A stretch of 64,000 nt of DNA, taken from Umezawaea tangerina. Its GTDB lineage: Bacteria; Actinomycetota; Actinomycetes; Mycobacteriales; Pseudonocardiaceae. The position numbers were made by a program, and so were the translations under genes. Below, in pieces: positions 1 to 8,360 of this stretch. Position 1 is the first letter of the stretch; every line of letters begins with the position of its first letter. The DNA is taken from contig NZ_PVTF01000006.1 of NCBI RefSeq assembly GCF_003002815.1, forward strand, positions 558,001 to 622,000, in the 5' to 3' direction. The notes under the pieces were generated by a model. It worked only from the letters and a program-made list of their open reading frames with translations. It ran no database searches and was not told the DNA's origin.

Positions 1-421
1 CAGCACGATGGCCGCCGTGCGAGACCCCAGCGACGAGACCGTGCGCCGCCGCGTCGAGTTCCTGTTCCACCACAAGGAGATGGTGACCGACGAGCTGGTG
101 GGCCTGCGCCGGTCCGTCTACAGCCGACCGGGCTTCGTCCAGGCGATCACCAACACCCTCGTGCTCCAGGACCCGTTGGTGCGCAAGGACTTCGCCTGGG
201 ACCCGAGCTGGGTCGGCAAGGTGGCGGCGCCGACGTTGCTGCTGTGGACCGAACACGACCCCACCGGTGGTCTCGACGAGGCCGCGATGCTGCTGGAGTG
301 GCTGCCCGACGCCCGCCTGCACGTGATCGCGGACGCGGGGCACTGGCCGCAGTGGGAGAAGCCCGACGAGTACCTGCGGACCCACCACGACTTCCTCGTC
401 CTCGGCAAGGACCCGGTATGA
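1..421 (+). CDS. Alpha/beta hydrolase, meta-cleavage product hydrolase type (5' end outside window)
   Basis: About 140 C-terminal residues of an alpha/beta-hydrolase fold enzyme; the frame is open to the left edge, so the start lies upstream. The acid motif LLWTEHDP and the terminal catalytic-His motif DAGHWPQWEKP are visible, as in MhpC/HsaD/BphD carbon-carbon hydrolases. The nucleophile serine is off the window. Its stop overlaps the start of the mhpB-like dioxygenase (ATGA), and hydratase, aldehyde dehydrogenase and aldolase genes follow, so it most likely cleaves the ring-fission product made by that dioxygenase. The assignment to MhpC rather than another meta-cleavage hydrolase rests on context. 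Confidence 0.85.
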   Translation, partial: STMAAVRDPSDETVRRRVEFLFHHKEMVTDELVGLRRSVYSRPGFVQAITNTLVLQDPLVRKDFAWDPSWVGKVAAPTLLLWTEHDPTGGLDEAAMLLEWLPDARLHVIADAGHWPQWEKPDEYLRTHHDFLVLGKDPV

Positions 422-1347
422 GCGAGATCATCGGCTTCGTGGGCATGTCCCACTCGCCCTTCGCGACCATGACACCGCCCGCGGACCCGGCGCAGCCCGG
501 CGGCGCGTTCATGGCCGACGCCGACCGCGTCGCCGAGGCCGTGGCCCGGTTGGCGCCCGACGCCGTCGTCGTGGTGGGGCCCGACCACTTCCACGCCAAC
601 TTCTACGACGTGATGCCGCCGTTCGTCCTCGGTGTCGAGGAGGCCATCGGCTTCGGCGACTTCGACAGCCGGTCGGGACCGCTGCCGGTCGCCTCGCAGC
701 TGGCGTGGTCGATCCGCGACGGGCTCGCGGCCGACGGGTTCGACCTGTCGCTGTCCTACTCGCTCACCGTCGACCACGGCGTCGTGCAGAGCTACGAGAT
801 GGTGACCGGCGGGTCCCCGATCCCGCTGGTGCCACTGGTCGTCAACACCGCCGCGCCGCCGCTGCCGTCGATGGACCGCTGCGTCGCGCTCGGCCGGGCG
901 CTGGGCGCGGCGATCCGCGGGTCGGAGTTCGCCGGACGGGTGCTCGTGGTCGCCAGCGGCGGGCTGTCGCACTGGCTGCCGTCCAACGACCCCCGCGAGG
1001 TGGACGGGGACAGGCGCGAGTCGGTGATCCACGGGCGCAAGGACGTCCGGGCGGTCGCCGCCGTGCGCGAGCCGAGGGTGCGGGCCATGGGCGGCAACCC
1101 CGACGCGCGCGTGAACGCGGACTGGGACGACTGGTTCCTCAAGCAGCTGGTCGCCGACGACGCGGCGCCGGTCACGGCGCTGGGCGACGCGGCGCTGGAG
1201 GACAACGCGGGCAGCGGCGGGCACGAGATCCGCTCCTGGCTGATCGGGCAGGCGGCCGTGGGGCTGCCGCTGGTGTGGACGAGCTACGAGCCCGTTCCCG
1301 AGTGGATCACCGGGATGGGCATCGGCGCGACTTTCGAGGTGACATGA
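418..1347 (+). CDS. mhpB: 2,3-dihydroxyphenylpropionate 1,2-dioxygenase (class III extradiol, LigB-type)
   Basis: 309 aa, the usual MhpB length. It follows the MhpB pattern closely: SHSPF near the N-terminus, [14 protein letters not shown] around residue 60, the VDHG motif mid-protein, SGGLSHW around residue 180 and PEWITGMG at the C-terminus. These include the His residues expected to hold the catalytic Fe(II). It opens catecholic phenylpropanoids next to a hydroxyl group with O2. The start is fixed by an ATGA overlap with the preceding hydrolase, and the same overlap joins it to the next gene. Class III chemistry argues against a steroid (HsaC-type, class I) pathway. Confidence 0.93.
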   Translation: MSEIIGFVGMSHSPFATMTPPADPAQPGGAFMADADRVAEAVARLAPDAVVVVGPDHFHANFYDVMPPFVLGVEEAIGFGDFDSRSGPLPVASQLAWSIRDGLAADGFDLSLSYSLTVDHGVVQSYEMVTGGSPIPLVPLVVNTAAPPLPSMDRCVALGRALGAAIRGSEFAGRVLVVASGGLSHWLPSNDPREVDGDRRESVIHGRKDVRAVAAVREPRVRAMGGNPDARVNADWDDWFLKQLVADDAAPVTALGDAALEDNAGSGGHEIRSWLIGQAAVGLPLVWTSYEPVPEWITGMGIGATFEVT

Positions 1348-2147
1348 CGACCGACGTGTCCGGGACCCGCGTGGCTTCCCTGCGACTGGCTTCCGCCCGC
1401 GCCGAACGACGGCCGTGCGCCCCGGTGCGCGACCTGCTGCCCGAGGGCGACATCGCCGCCGCCTACGCCGTGCAGTCGGTGTGGGTGCGGGAGCGGGTCG
1501 CGGCGGGCGCGACCGCGGTGGGCCGCAAGATCGGGCTCACGAACCCGGCCGTGCAGCGGCAGCTCGGCGTCGACCGGCCGGACTTCGGCGTGCTGCTCGA
1601 CGACATGGCCTGCTCCGCGTACGCGCCGATCGACATCGGCAGGCTGCTGCAGCCCAAGATCGAGGCCGAGATCGCGTTCGTGCTCGCGCACGACCTCGCG
1701 GGCGACGGGGCGATCGGCCCGGCCGAGGTCGCCGCCGCGACCGGGCACGTGGTGGCCGCGCTGGAGATCGTGGACAGCCGGATCGCCGACTGGGACATCC
1801 GCATCGTCGACACCGTGGCGGACAACGCGTCGTCGGGGCTGTTCGTGCTGGGCGACAAGCCGGTGCCGCTGGACGGCCTCGACCTGCCCTCGTGCGCGAT
1901 GAGCCTGTGGCGCGACCACGAGGTCGTGTCGCAGGGCCACGGCTCGGACTGCCTTGGCGACCCGCTCACGGCCGTCGCCTGGCTGGCCACGACCTCCCGC
2001 GACCTCGGGTACCCGTTGCGCGCGGGCGAGGTCGTGCTGTCCGGGGCGCTCGGTCCGATGGTGCCGGTCTCCCCCGGCGACCGGTTCCGGGCCTCCGTCA
2101 CCGGCGTCGGCGAGGTCTCCGCCGCGTTCTCCGGGGGCACGTCGTGA
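1344..2147 (+). CDS. mhpD: 2-keto-4-pentenoate hydratase
   Basis: 267 aa, family-typical. It adds water to 2-hydroxypenta-2,4-dienoate to give 4-hydroxy-2-oxovalerate. The motifs [29 protein letters not shown] (metal-binding Glu pair) and ALEIVDSRI are standard for the MhpD/BphE hydratases of the FAH-like fold. The ATG sits in an ATGA overlap with mhpB, and its stop overlaps the GTG of the next gene. It acts after ring fission and hydrolysis and feeds the aldolase encoded two genes downstream. Confidence 0.93.
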   Translation: MTTDVSGTRVASLRLASARAERRPCAPVRDLLPEGDIAAAYAVQSVWVRERVAAGATAVGRKIGLTNPAVQRQLGVDRPDFGVLLDDMACSAYAPIDIGRLLQPKIEAEIAFVLAHDLAGDGAIGPAEVAAATGHVVAALEIVDSRIADWDIRIVDTVADNASSGLFVLGDKPVPLDGLDLPSCAMSLWRDHEVVSQGHGSDCLGDPLTAVAWLATTSRDLGYPLRAGEVVLSGALGPMVPVSPGDRFRASVTGVGEVSAAFSGGTS

Positions 2148-3052
2148 AGGTCGCGGTGATCGGCTCCGGCAACATCGGCACCGACCTGATGATGAAGGTG
2201 CTGCGGCTGGGCGAGCACGTGGAGATGGCCGCGCTGGTCGGCATCGACCCCGAGTCGGACGGTCTCGCACGGGCCCGTCGGCACGGCGTCGCGACCACGT
2301 CCGACGGTGTCGAGGGCCTGGTCGCCATGCCGGGGTTCGACGACATCGGCCTGGTCTTCGACGCCACCTCGGCGGGCGCCCACGCCGCCAACGCCCGTGC
2401 CCTCGCCCCGTTCGGCACCCGGCTGGTCGACCTCACCCCCGCCGCACTCGGGCCGTTCGTCGTCCCCGCGGTCAACCTGGAGCGGCACCTGGACGCGCCG
2501 GACGTCAACATGGTCACCTGCGGCGGGCAGGCGACGATCCCCGTGGTCGCGGCCGTGTCGAGCGTGACGCCCGTGCCGTACGCGGAGATCATCGCGTCGA
2601 TCGCCTCGAAGTCCGCCGGGCCGGGCACCCGCGCCAACATCGACGAGTTCACCGAGACCACGGCGTCGGCGATCGAGTCCGTCGGCGGCGCGGGCCGCGG
2701 CAAGGCCGTCATCATCCTCAACCCGGCCGAACCGCCGCTCGTCATGCGCGACACGGTGTTCTGCCTGGTCGCCGACCCCGACCACGGCCTGATCACCTCG
2801 TCGGTCGAGCGCATGGTCGCCCAGGTGTCGGCCTACGTCCCCGGCTACCGCCTCAAGCGCCCGGTCCAGATCACGCCCGTCGACGACTCCGTGCACACCC
2901 TCGTCGGCGACCAGCGCGTGACGCACCGGGTGAGCGTGTTCCTCGAGGTGGAGGGCGCCGCCCACTACCTCCCCGCGTACGCGGGCAACCTCGACATCAT
3001 GACCTCGGCCGCCCTGCGGGTCGGCGAACGCATCGCGGAGGCGACCCGATGA
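2144..3052 (+). CDS. mhpF: Acetaldehyde dehydrogenase (acylating)
   Basis: 302 aa. The N-terminal Rossmann motif [12 protein letters not shown] binds NAD, and the catalytic cysteine is residue 126 in [10 protein letters not shown]. It converts acetaldehyde, CoA and NAD+ to acetyl-CoA, normally within a channelling complex with the aldolase encoded next. The GTG start lies in a GTGA overlap with the hydratase stop; starting any later would delete part of the nucleotide-binding fold. The stop overlaps the aldolase start (ATGA). MhpF, HsaG and BphJ are orthologous types; the mhp name follows the MhpB neighbour. Confidence 0.93.
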   Translation: MKVAVIGSGNIGTDLMMKVLRLGEHVEMAALVGIDPESDGLARARRHGVATTSDGVEGLVAMPGFDDIGLVFDATSAGAHAANARALAPFGTRLVDLTPAALGPFVVPAVNLERHLDAPDVNMVTCGGQATIPVVAAVSSVTPVPYAEIIASIASKSAGPGTRANIDEFTETTASAIESVGGAGRGKAVIILNPAEPPLVMRDTVFCLVADPDHGLITSSVERMVAQVSAYVPGYRLKRPVQITPVDDSVHTLVGDQRVTHRVSVFLEVEGAAHYLPAYAGNLDIMTSAALRVGERIAEATR

Positions 3053-4056
3053 CCAGGCGGCTGTTCATCCAGGACGTCACGTTGCGGGACGGCATGCACG
3101 CCACCCGCCACCGCATCCCGCCGTCGAAGGCGGCCGAGGTCGCCGCCGCGCTCGACGCCGCGGGCGTGGACGCCATCGAGGTCGCCCACGGCGACGGCCT
3201 CTCCGGTGCCAGCCTCACCTACGGGCCCGGCAGCAACACCGACTGGGAGTGGATCGAGGCGGTCGCCGCGTCCATCTCCCGCGCCCGCCTCACCACCCTG
3301 CTGCTGCCCGGCATCGGCACCGTCTCGGACCTCAAGCACGCCTTCGGTCTCGGCGTCCGCTCCGTGCGCGTCGCCACCCACTGCACCGAGGCCGACGTGG
3401 CCGCCCAGCACATCGCCACCGCCCGTTCGCTGGGCATGGACGTGGCCGGGTTCCTCATGATGAGCCACCTCGCACCGCCGGAGGAGCTGGCGCGGCAGGC
3501 CAAGCTCATGGAGTCCTACGGCGCGCACTGCGTGTACGTCACCGACTCCGGCGGCAGGCTCACCGTCAACGGCGTGCGCGACCGCGTCCGCGCCTACCGC
3601 GCCGTCCTCGACCCCGCCACCGAGATCGGCATCCACGCCCACGAGAACCTGTCGCTCTCGGTCGCCAACTCCCTCGCCGCCGCCGAGGAGGGCGCCACCC
3701 GCGTCGACGCCTCCCTGGCGGGCCACGGCGCGGGTGCGGGCAACTGTCCTATCGAGCCGTTCATCGCCGTGGCCACCCTGGAGGGCTGGGGCCACGGCTG
3801 CGACCTGTTCCGCTTGCAGGACGCCGCCGACGACCTCGTCCGCCCCTTGCAGGACCGCCCGGTCCGGGTCGACCGCGAAACCCTGACCCTCGGCTACGCA
3901 GGTGTCTACTCCAGCTTCCTCCGCCACGCCGAGTCCGCCGCCGCCACCTACGGCGTCGACGTCCGCGTCCTCCTTCTCGAAGCGGGCAACCGCGGCCTCG
4001 TCGGCGGCCAGGAGGACATGCTCGTCGACATCGCCTTGGACCTGACGACCAGGTGA
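3049..4056 (+). CDS. mhpE: 4-hydroxy-2-oxovalerate aldolase
   Basis: 335 aa HMG-CoA-lyase-like TIM barrel. [13 protein letters not shown] at the N-terminus carries the metal-binding Asp and catalytic Arg, VYVTDSGG lies mid-protein, and [14 protein letters not shown] holds the metal-binding His pair. It splits 4-hydroxy-2-oxovalerate to pyruvate and acetaldehyde, which MhpF converts to acetyl-CoA. Last gene of the five-gene overlapping run; the next gene starts 22 bases on and belongs to an unrelated family, so the operon probably ends here. Confidence 0.94.
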   Translation: MTRRLFIQDVTLRDGMHATRHRIPPSKAAEVAAALDAAGVDAIEVAHGDGLSGASLTYGPGSNTDWEWIEAVAASISRARLTTLLLPGIGTVSDLKHAFGLGVRSVRVATHCTEADVAAQHIATARSLGMDVAGFLMMSHLAPPEELARQAKLMESYGAHCVYVTDSGGRLTVNGVRDRVRAYRAVLDPATEIGIHAHENLSLSVANSLAAAEEGATRVDASLAGHGAGAGNCPIEPFIAVATLEGWGHGCDLFRLQDAADDLVRPLQDRPVRVDRETLTLGYAGVYSSFLRHAESAAATYGVDVRVLLLEAGNRGLVGGQEDMLVDIALDLTTR

Positions 4057-4078
4057 CCCCTGTGCGACGCTCGCCCCC

Positions 4079-4318
4079 ATGCGTCCTTCACTGTTCGAGC
4101 ACGCGGGCGGCACCCCCGCCTTCCTCGCACTGGCCGCCGCCCACCACACCCGCTGCCTCGCCGACCCCGAACTGAACCACCCCTTCTCCAAAACCGACCA
4201 ACACCCCGCCCACGTCGAACACCTCGCCGCCTACTGGGCCGACTCAGGCACAGGAGTACCCAAAGACCTCGACATGCCACGGTGGGACTGGAACGGCTTG
4301 GTCTCACCATCAACCTGA
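4079..4318 (+). pseudogene. Truncated haemoglobin (group II type) remnant with internal deletion
   Basis: A 79-codon frame. Residues 1-50 read as the start of a bacterial truncated haemoglobin (SLFEHAGG, LADPELNHPFS, QHPAHVEHLAAYWA), and the last 20 read as its extreme C-terminus (VP.DLDMPRWDWNGL). Family members are about 125-135 aa; the roughly 50 residues that carry the haem-contacting helices and proximal His are absent. The frame survives the junction, so a short peptide could be made, but it should not bind haem as the family does. The family call is from recalled motif patterns. It sits just after the mhp operon and just before a repeat-rich stretch. Confidence 0.6.
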
Positions 4319-4361
4319 AACCAAGCGGGCACCCACAACACCGGAACCAAAAGCCAACGAC

Positions 4362-4481
4362 CCAACAACGCCGGAACAGCAAACACAAGTCACCCAACAA
4401 CGCTGAAAGCGAACACCGCCCACCCAACAACGCCGGAAGCGAGCACCGCCCACCCGACGAAGCTGGAAGCGAGCGGTGCTC
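4362..4481. repeat. Tandem array of about 30-bp units
   Basis: Units at 4392-4421, 4422-4451 and 4452-4481 share the pattern acccaacaacgc-ggaagcgag-caccgccc, with a more degenerate copy upstream. The final unit runs directly into element A, and a single related unit also precedes the second element A copy near 13533. No convincing protein is encoded. Confidence 0.75.
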
Positions 4482-4490
4482 GTCCGCTAG

Positions 4491-4609
4491 TGCGGTCGGC
4501 TTGACTTGGGGTTTTTGGGCTTAAACTTGCGGCGGCGGGCAGGCTCTACCACCTGCCCTTTTTCGCCCGACGAAGCCCAAAAAAGGGGCCCCAAGTCAAG
4601 CCGACCGCA
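4491..4609. repeat. Dispersed palindromic element A, copy 1
   Basis: Long inverted repeat: left arm 4491-4522, right arm 4573-4609, roughly 32 bp paired with a small bulge. Inside it is a second hairpin, GGGCAGG (4537-4543) and CCTGCCC (4552-4558), followed by a T run. A near-identical copy is at 13565-13680. The first copy has t/a where the second has c/g at a paired arm position, which keeps the pairing. Short ORFs here are by-products of the repeat. It probably acts as a transcription terminator or structured RNA element; mobility by a transposase supplied elsewhere is possible. Confidence 0.8.
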
Positions 4610-4619
4610 CCCGGAGACA

Positions 4620-4739
4620 GCTGTAGCGATACCCCCGGAGTCCGCTGTAGCGACACCCCCGGAGACCGCTGTAGCGACACCCCCGGAGACCGCTGTAGTG
4701 ACACCCCCGTAGTCCGCCGCAGCGACACCCCCGGAGTCC
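4620..4739. repeat. Tandem array of five 24-bp units
   Basis: Exact 24-bp period: 4620-4643, 4644-4667, 4668-4691, 4692-4715 and 4716-4739, consensus gctgtagcgacacccccgga followed by g(a/t)cc. Units 2 and 3 are identical. The array starts right after the right arm of element A and ends 39 bases before the stop of the nucleotidase gene on the minus strand. One degenerate unit (gccgcagcgacacccc) also follows element A copy 2 near 13691. Confidence 0.85.
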
Positions 4740-4777
4740 TCGCCACCGATACCCAGCGCCGAGAACCCAGCCCCCAA

Positions 4778-6595
4778 CTACTGCACAACCACCCCCACCC
4801 CACCAGCCGTCAACCGCCAATCCCCCCTCGCGAACAAAGCAGCATCGATCTCCCCGGCCTCCTTCACCCAGTCGATCATCAACTGCCGGATCTCCTGCTG
4901 CTGGTTCACCAGCACCGGCGCCGTCGAGATGTGCGGGAACCCCCCACCCCCCGACTGCCGGTAGTTGTTCACCGCCACCACGAACTGCTGGGCCGGGTCG
5001 ACCGGCACACCCCCGTACGACAGCCCGGTGATCCGCTCCCCCGCCCCCTTCGCGATGTCGACGTCGTAGGTCAGCGGAGCGTCCAGCCCGAACGCGATGT
5101 CGTAGTTGTAGTCCGGTGTCCCGTTCGGGGCCGTGGTCGTGGGCGCGTTCGTCACCGAGTCCGCCGGGAACGGTCCGGCGGAGGTGACCTGCTTGAAGTA
5201 CCGCGCGCTGTACTCCAGGTAGTCCTTCAGCTGCGCACCCGTCAGCGTCACCGCCAGCAGCGTGTTGTCGAAGATGTACAGCCCCGCCACGTCCCTGATC
5301 GTCACCTCACCAGCGGGGATCGCCGCCGCCCGGTTGAACGGTGCCGCGAGGGCGAGGATCGGCAGGGTGTTGGCGGGCAGGGCCTTCTTCACCTCGTTCG
5401 CCTGCACGAAGTTGATGAAGTCGAGCGCCGCCGTGTCCTCGTAGCGGGCGGTCGCCGCGGACATGGCCACCTTGTTCGTGCCGACCTTGGAGTTGACGTA
5501 GGTGACGACCTTGGCGTGGTCGGCGGTCAGCAGGCGGACGATCTTGGGGTCCTCGGCGACGGTGTTCGAGTTGAGGACCTGCGAGCGGGAGGCCTTGAGG
5601 GTCCAGCCGCCGCGCGGGGCCCATTCGAGGTCGAAGTCCATGAGGCTGAGGCGCTTGCCCCAGAACAGGGGCTCGGTGATGAGGACCTGCTTGCCGGTCG
5701 TCTTGTTCGCGACCAGGCGCTGCGGGATCTCCACGTGGGCGTGGCCCACCAGGATCGCGTCGATGCCCGGCACCTGCTCGGCGACCAGGGTGGCCGCGTT
5801 CTCCGGGTAGGGCAGCGCGTCGCCGTAGGACGACGACGTGTCCGCACCGGAGTGCGCGGACACGACGACCAGGTCGACTCCGGCGCGGCGCATCCTCGGC
5901 ACCCAGACCTTGGCCTGCTCGACGAGACCGGGGAAGGTCATCTTTCCCTGGACGTTGGCCTTGTCCCAGATCGCGATGCCGGGGTTGGTCAGCCCGAGGA
6001 TGCCCACCCGCAGCGGGGCCGTGCCGGTGCGCCACACCGTCTTCACCACGTACGGCTTGAACGCGGGCTGCCCGGTGCGCTCGTCGACCGCGTTCGCGCC
6101 GAGCAGCGGGAAGCGCAGCTGCTGCTCGAACGTGCGCAGCAGCGGGATGCCGTAGTTGAACTCGTGGTTGCCCAGCGCCGCCGCGTCGTAGCCGATGGCG
6201 TTCATCGCCGCCGCCATCGGGTGCACCCGGCGCCGGGTGATCGGCTCCACCTTGGCGTAGTAGTAGGCCAGGGGCGTGCCCTGGATCGTGTCGCCCGCGT
6301 CCAGCAGCAGGGTGCGGTGCGCCCCGTGCTGCTCGCGGACCGCGCTCACCAGGGACGAGATCTTCGCCAGGCCGATGTCGTTGTGGCCGGAGTCGTCGAA
6401 CTCCTTGTTGGCGAAGTAGTCCCAGTTGAACACGTTGCCGTGCAGGTCCGTGGTGCCCATCACGGTCAGCGTGAACGGCCTGTTCACGCCTCGGGTGTCG
6501 GCCTGGGCGGCCGCCGGGCGGAAGCCCGCGGCGGCGAGGACGCCCGCGGCGGTGCCCGCGAGCACGGCGCGACGCCGGACTGGAGATTCGCTCAT
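4778..6595 (-). CDS. Tat-exported bifunctional 5'-nucleotidase / 2',3'-cyclic phosphodiesterase family protein
   Basis: 605 aa. The N-terminus SPVRRRAVLAGTAAG with a following Ala-rich stretch is a Tat signal, so it acts outside the membrane. The metallophosphatase domain (about residues 40-330) shows TDLHG, LLDAGDTIQG, ALGNHEFNYG, SAHSGAD and GHAHVEIP, which bind two metals. The C-terminal 5'-nucleotidase domain (about 360-590) has ALDFINF and VAVNNYRQSGGGGFP. Expected role is phosphate and nucleoside scavenging from extracellular nucleotides. Length is typical of the UshA/CpdB group; the exact substrate cannot be read from sequence. Confidence 0.9.
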   Translation of the reverse strand: MSESPVRRRAVLAGTAAGVLAAAGFRPAAAQADTRGVNRPFTLTVMGTTDLHGNVFNWDYFANKEFDDSGHNDIGLAKISSLVSAVREQHGAHRTLLLDAGDTIQGTPLAYYYAKVEPITRRRVHPMAAAMNAIGYDAAALGNHEFNYGIPLLRTFEQQLRFPLLGANAVDERTGQPAFKPYVVKTVWRTGTAPLRVGILGLTNPGIAIWDKANVQGKMTFPGLVEQAKVWVPRMRRAGVDLVVVSAHSGADTSSSYGDALPYPENAATLVAEQVPGIDAILVGHAHVEIPQRLVANKTTGKQVLITEPLFWGKRLSLMDFDLEWAPRGGWTLKASRSQVLNSNTVAEDPKIVRLLTADHAKVVTYVNSKVGTNKVAMSAATARYEDTAALDFINFVQANEVKKALPANTLPILALAAPFNRAAAIPAGEVTIRDVAGLYIFDNTLLAVTLTGAQLKDYLEYSARYFKQVTSAGPFPADSVTNAPTTTAPNGTPDYNYDIAFGLDAPLTYDVDIAKGAGERITGLSYGGVPVDPAQQFVVAVNNYRQSGGGGFPHISTAPVLVNQQQEIRQLMIDWVKEAGEIDAALFARGDWRLTAGGVGVVVQ

Positions 6596-6634
6596 GCCGG
6601 GACCGTACGTCTTGACCGTTGACGGAACCGCAGG

Positions 6635-6985
6635 TCAAACCCCCGACGTCGGCTGCTCCCGGTACCGGATCTCCAGCATCGTGCACCCCGCCACCGTCCG
6701 GTAGGGCCCGTGCGGCATCCCCGGCGGCCTGCACGCGTAGTGCCCCACCCCGTACGTCTCCCCCGACGTCAGGTCCGTCAGGTCGCCCTCCAGCAGGTAC
6801 ACCTCCTCCACGTACTCGTGCCGGATCACCCCGGCCTCCGACGTGTCCACCCCCGCCGCCCACCGCGCGACCCTGGTCAGCACCACCTCGTCCGCCGCGC
6901 TCAGCACCCGTTCCCGAACCCCCGGCACCCCCGACTCGGCCCACGGCACACCCTCGACCGCGAAGAACTCCCGCTCCTGCTTCAC
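6635..6985 (-). CDS. Small cupin-domain protein
   Basis: 116 aa single-domain cupin. The barrel motifs are HEYVEEVYLLEGDL (metal-ligand motif 1) and GHYACRPPGMPHGPY (motif 2), close to the ChrR-type cupin found in anti-sigma or detoxifying proteins. The GTG start at 6985 is preceded by GGGAG with a 6-base gap; longer in-frame extensions have no ribosome site and run antisense into the neighbour. It lies 39 bases upstream of the nucleotidase on the same strand. Metal-dependent oxygenase, isomerase or sensor roles are all possible; no zinc-binding anti-sigma helix precedes the cupin. Confidence 0.75.
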   Translation of the reverse strand: MKQEREFFAVEGVPWAESGVPGVRERVLSAADEVVLTRVARWAAGVDTSEAGVIRHEYVEEVYLLEGDLTDLTSGETYGVGHYACRPPGMPHGPYRTVAGCTMLEIRYREQPTSGV

Positions 6986-7090
6986 TCGTGTCTCCCATGC
7001 GTTCAGTAGACCGACGGGTACCGACAAGAACAGGCCCGAAGGTTGTCGCTGAACCGGGTGAACTTCACACCCGGCCGCTAGCCTGCCCAG

Positions 7091-7945
7091 ATGTTCCGAC
7101 GCGCTTGGCCTTTCCTGCTGGCCGCGGTACTCGCCCTCCAGGCGTGCGGCACACCCGACCACACCAGGGTCGCCGCCACCTCCGCTGGCACCCCGGACTG
7201 CCCGGACACGGGCTTCGACTGCGACCTCGAGAAGAGGTTCGCACAGGTGGAGACTTACACGTCCACCCGTCCCGGCACCATCGGCATCGTCGTGAGAGAT
7301 CGGAAAACCGGCGCCACCTGGCGCAACTCCCACGCCTCGGACCTCGTCTGGACCGCCTCCACCATCAAGCTCGCCATGGTCGTCGACCTCCTGCGACGCG
7401 ACCGCGACCACGAGCTCACCCTCACCGACGACGACCGTGACCTCATCAAGAAGATGCTGCACAGCTCCGACGACGCCGCCGCCGACGACCTGTGGAAACG
7501 CTACTCCGGCCCCGACCACACCGCCTTCAACAAAGCCTTCCCCACCTACGGCATGACCGACCTGAAACCCCAGGAGGGCTACGCCGACACCTTCCCCTAC
7601 TGGGGCTTCCAGAAATGCACCACCAACGACCTAGACCGCCTCATGTCCTACGTCCTGACCGATCTGCCGAAGGACGACCGCACCCCACTACTGGAAGCCA
7701 TGCGCACCGTCGGCGAAGAACAACAATGGGGCGTCTGGGGCGCCGGCCCAGCCGCACAGCCGGGAAACAAGGACGGCTGGTCCGAAGAAGACACCGGCTG
7801 GGTCATGAACACCGTCGGCTTCGCCGGCCCCGACGAGCGCTACACCCTCGCCATCATGAACGACCTGCACCACCAGGGCGGCTACCAGGAAGGCCGCGAC
7901 ACCGACACGGAAATCGCCCGCCTCCTCTTCAACAACAAATTCTGA
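7091..7945 (+). CDS. Lipoprotein with beta-lactamase / D-Ala-D-Ala peptidase fold
   Basis: 284 aa. A signal peptide ending in the lipobox LQAC predicts a lipid-anchored exported protein. Ser90-Thr-Ile-Lys93 is the SxxK active-site motif, SSDD at about residues 125-128 occupies the SxN position and NKDGW near residue 225 resembles the KTG-type third motif. This pattern is seen in serine hydrolases related to class A beta-lactamases, many of which are not lactamases. Divergent from the cupin gene across about 105 bases. It could hydrolyse a beta-lactam, a peptide or a cell-wall precursor; the variant second and third motifs make resistance uncertain. Confidence 0.85.
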   Translation: MFRRAWPFLLAAVLALQACGTPDHTRVAATSAGTPDCPDTGFDCDLEKRFAQVETYTSTRPGTIGIVVRDRKTGATWRNSHASDLVWTASTIKLAMVVDLLRRDRDHELTLTDDDRDLIKKMLHSSDDAAADDLWKRYSGPDHTAFNKAFPTYGMTDLKPQEGYADTFPYWGFQKCTTNDLDRLMSYVLTDLPKDDRTPLLEAMRTVGEEQQWGVWGAGPAAQPGNKDGWSEEDTGWVMNTVGFAGPDERYTLAIMNDLHHQGGYQEGRDTDTEIARLLFNNKF

Positions 7946-7974
7946 CAAAACCAAACCCGCTCCGCCCAACACAC

Positions 7975-8165
7975 AGCAAGAACGCCTTCCCTGCCCCACA
8001 CACAGCGAGGACGCCTTCCCTGTCCAACGCGGAGCGAGGATCCCCCACGGGCGAAGCCCGCCAGCGCCCATCCGGCGCGGAGCGCCTGGGGCCTTGTCCG
8101 CCGCGCAGCAAGGATGCTCAGTCCGACGCGCAGCGAGGATGCCCTGTCAGGCGCAGCCTGATGCC
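7975..8165. repeat. Element B copy 1: array of short hairpin units
   Basis: Degenerate repeats of about 24-33 bp, each holding a 5-bp stem with a 3-base loop: cgggc-gaa-gcccg (8048-8060), ggcgc-gga-gcgcc (8074-8086), caggc-gca-gcctg (8148-8160). Stems differ between units but remain paired. Read on the minus strand it matches the array at 28081-28290, including the segment gacaaggccccaggcgctcc. It fills the gap between convergent genes and encodes nothing credible. Confidence 0.75.
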
Positions 8166-8210
8166 CTCCCCACCCACACCTCCCACACGCACCCCGACGA
8201 GAAGCCATCT

Positions 8211-8271
8211 CTATGCCCACCACCGCTTGTCAAGACAGCCCTATCGTCTTGACAAGCGGTGGTGGGCATAG
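8211..8271. terminator. Perfect 26-bp inverted repeat of element B, probable bidirectional terminator
   Basis: Arms 8211-8236 and 8246-8271 pair perfectly around a 9-base loop. The inner core gcttgtcaagac is shared with the palindrome at 27998-28048, while the outer arm sequences differ but still pair. It sits between convergent genes (lipoprotein and SDR), which fits a terminator even though no U-tract follows. Confidence 0.7.
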
Positions 8272-8360
8272 AACACTCGGCGAGCCGGGGTGCAAACACC
8301 TCACCCATCAACTCAAGACGACCCAGCCCCCTCACACCCCGCACACCGAGACCCCACCCA

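Noticed and set aside
4620-4739. Possible CRISPR array
   Set aside because: Units are contiguous 24-bp tandem repeats with no unique spacers and no cas genes.
4487-4820. Several overlapping small frames of 60-96 codons
   Set aside because: They read through palindrome arms and 24-bp repeats on both strands, with no ribosome sites; products of repeat periodicity.
8211-8271. Insertion-sequence ends
   Set aside because: The inverted repeat is a single compact palindrome with a 9-base loop; no transposase or target-site duplication is visible.
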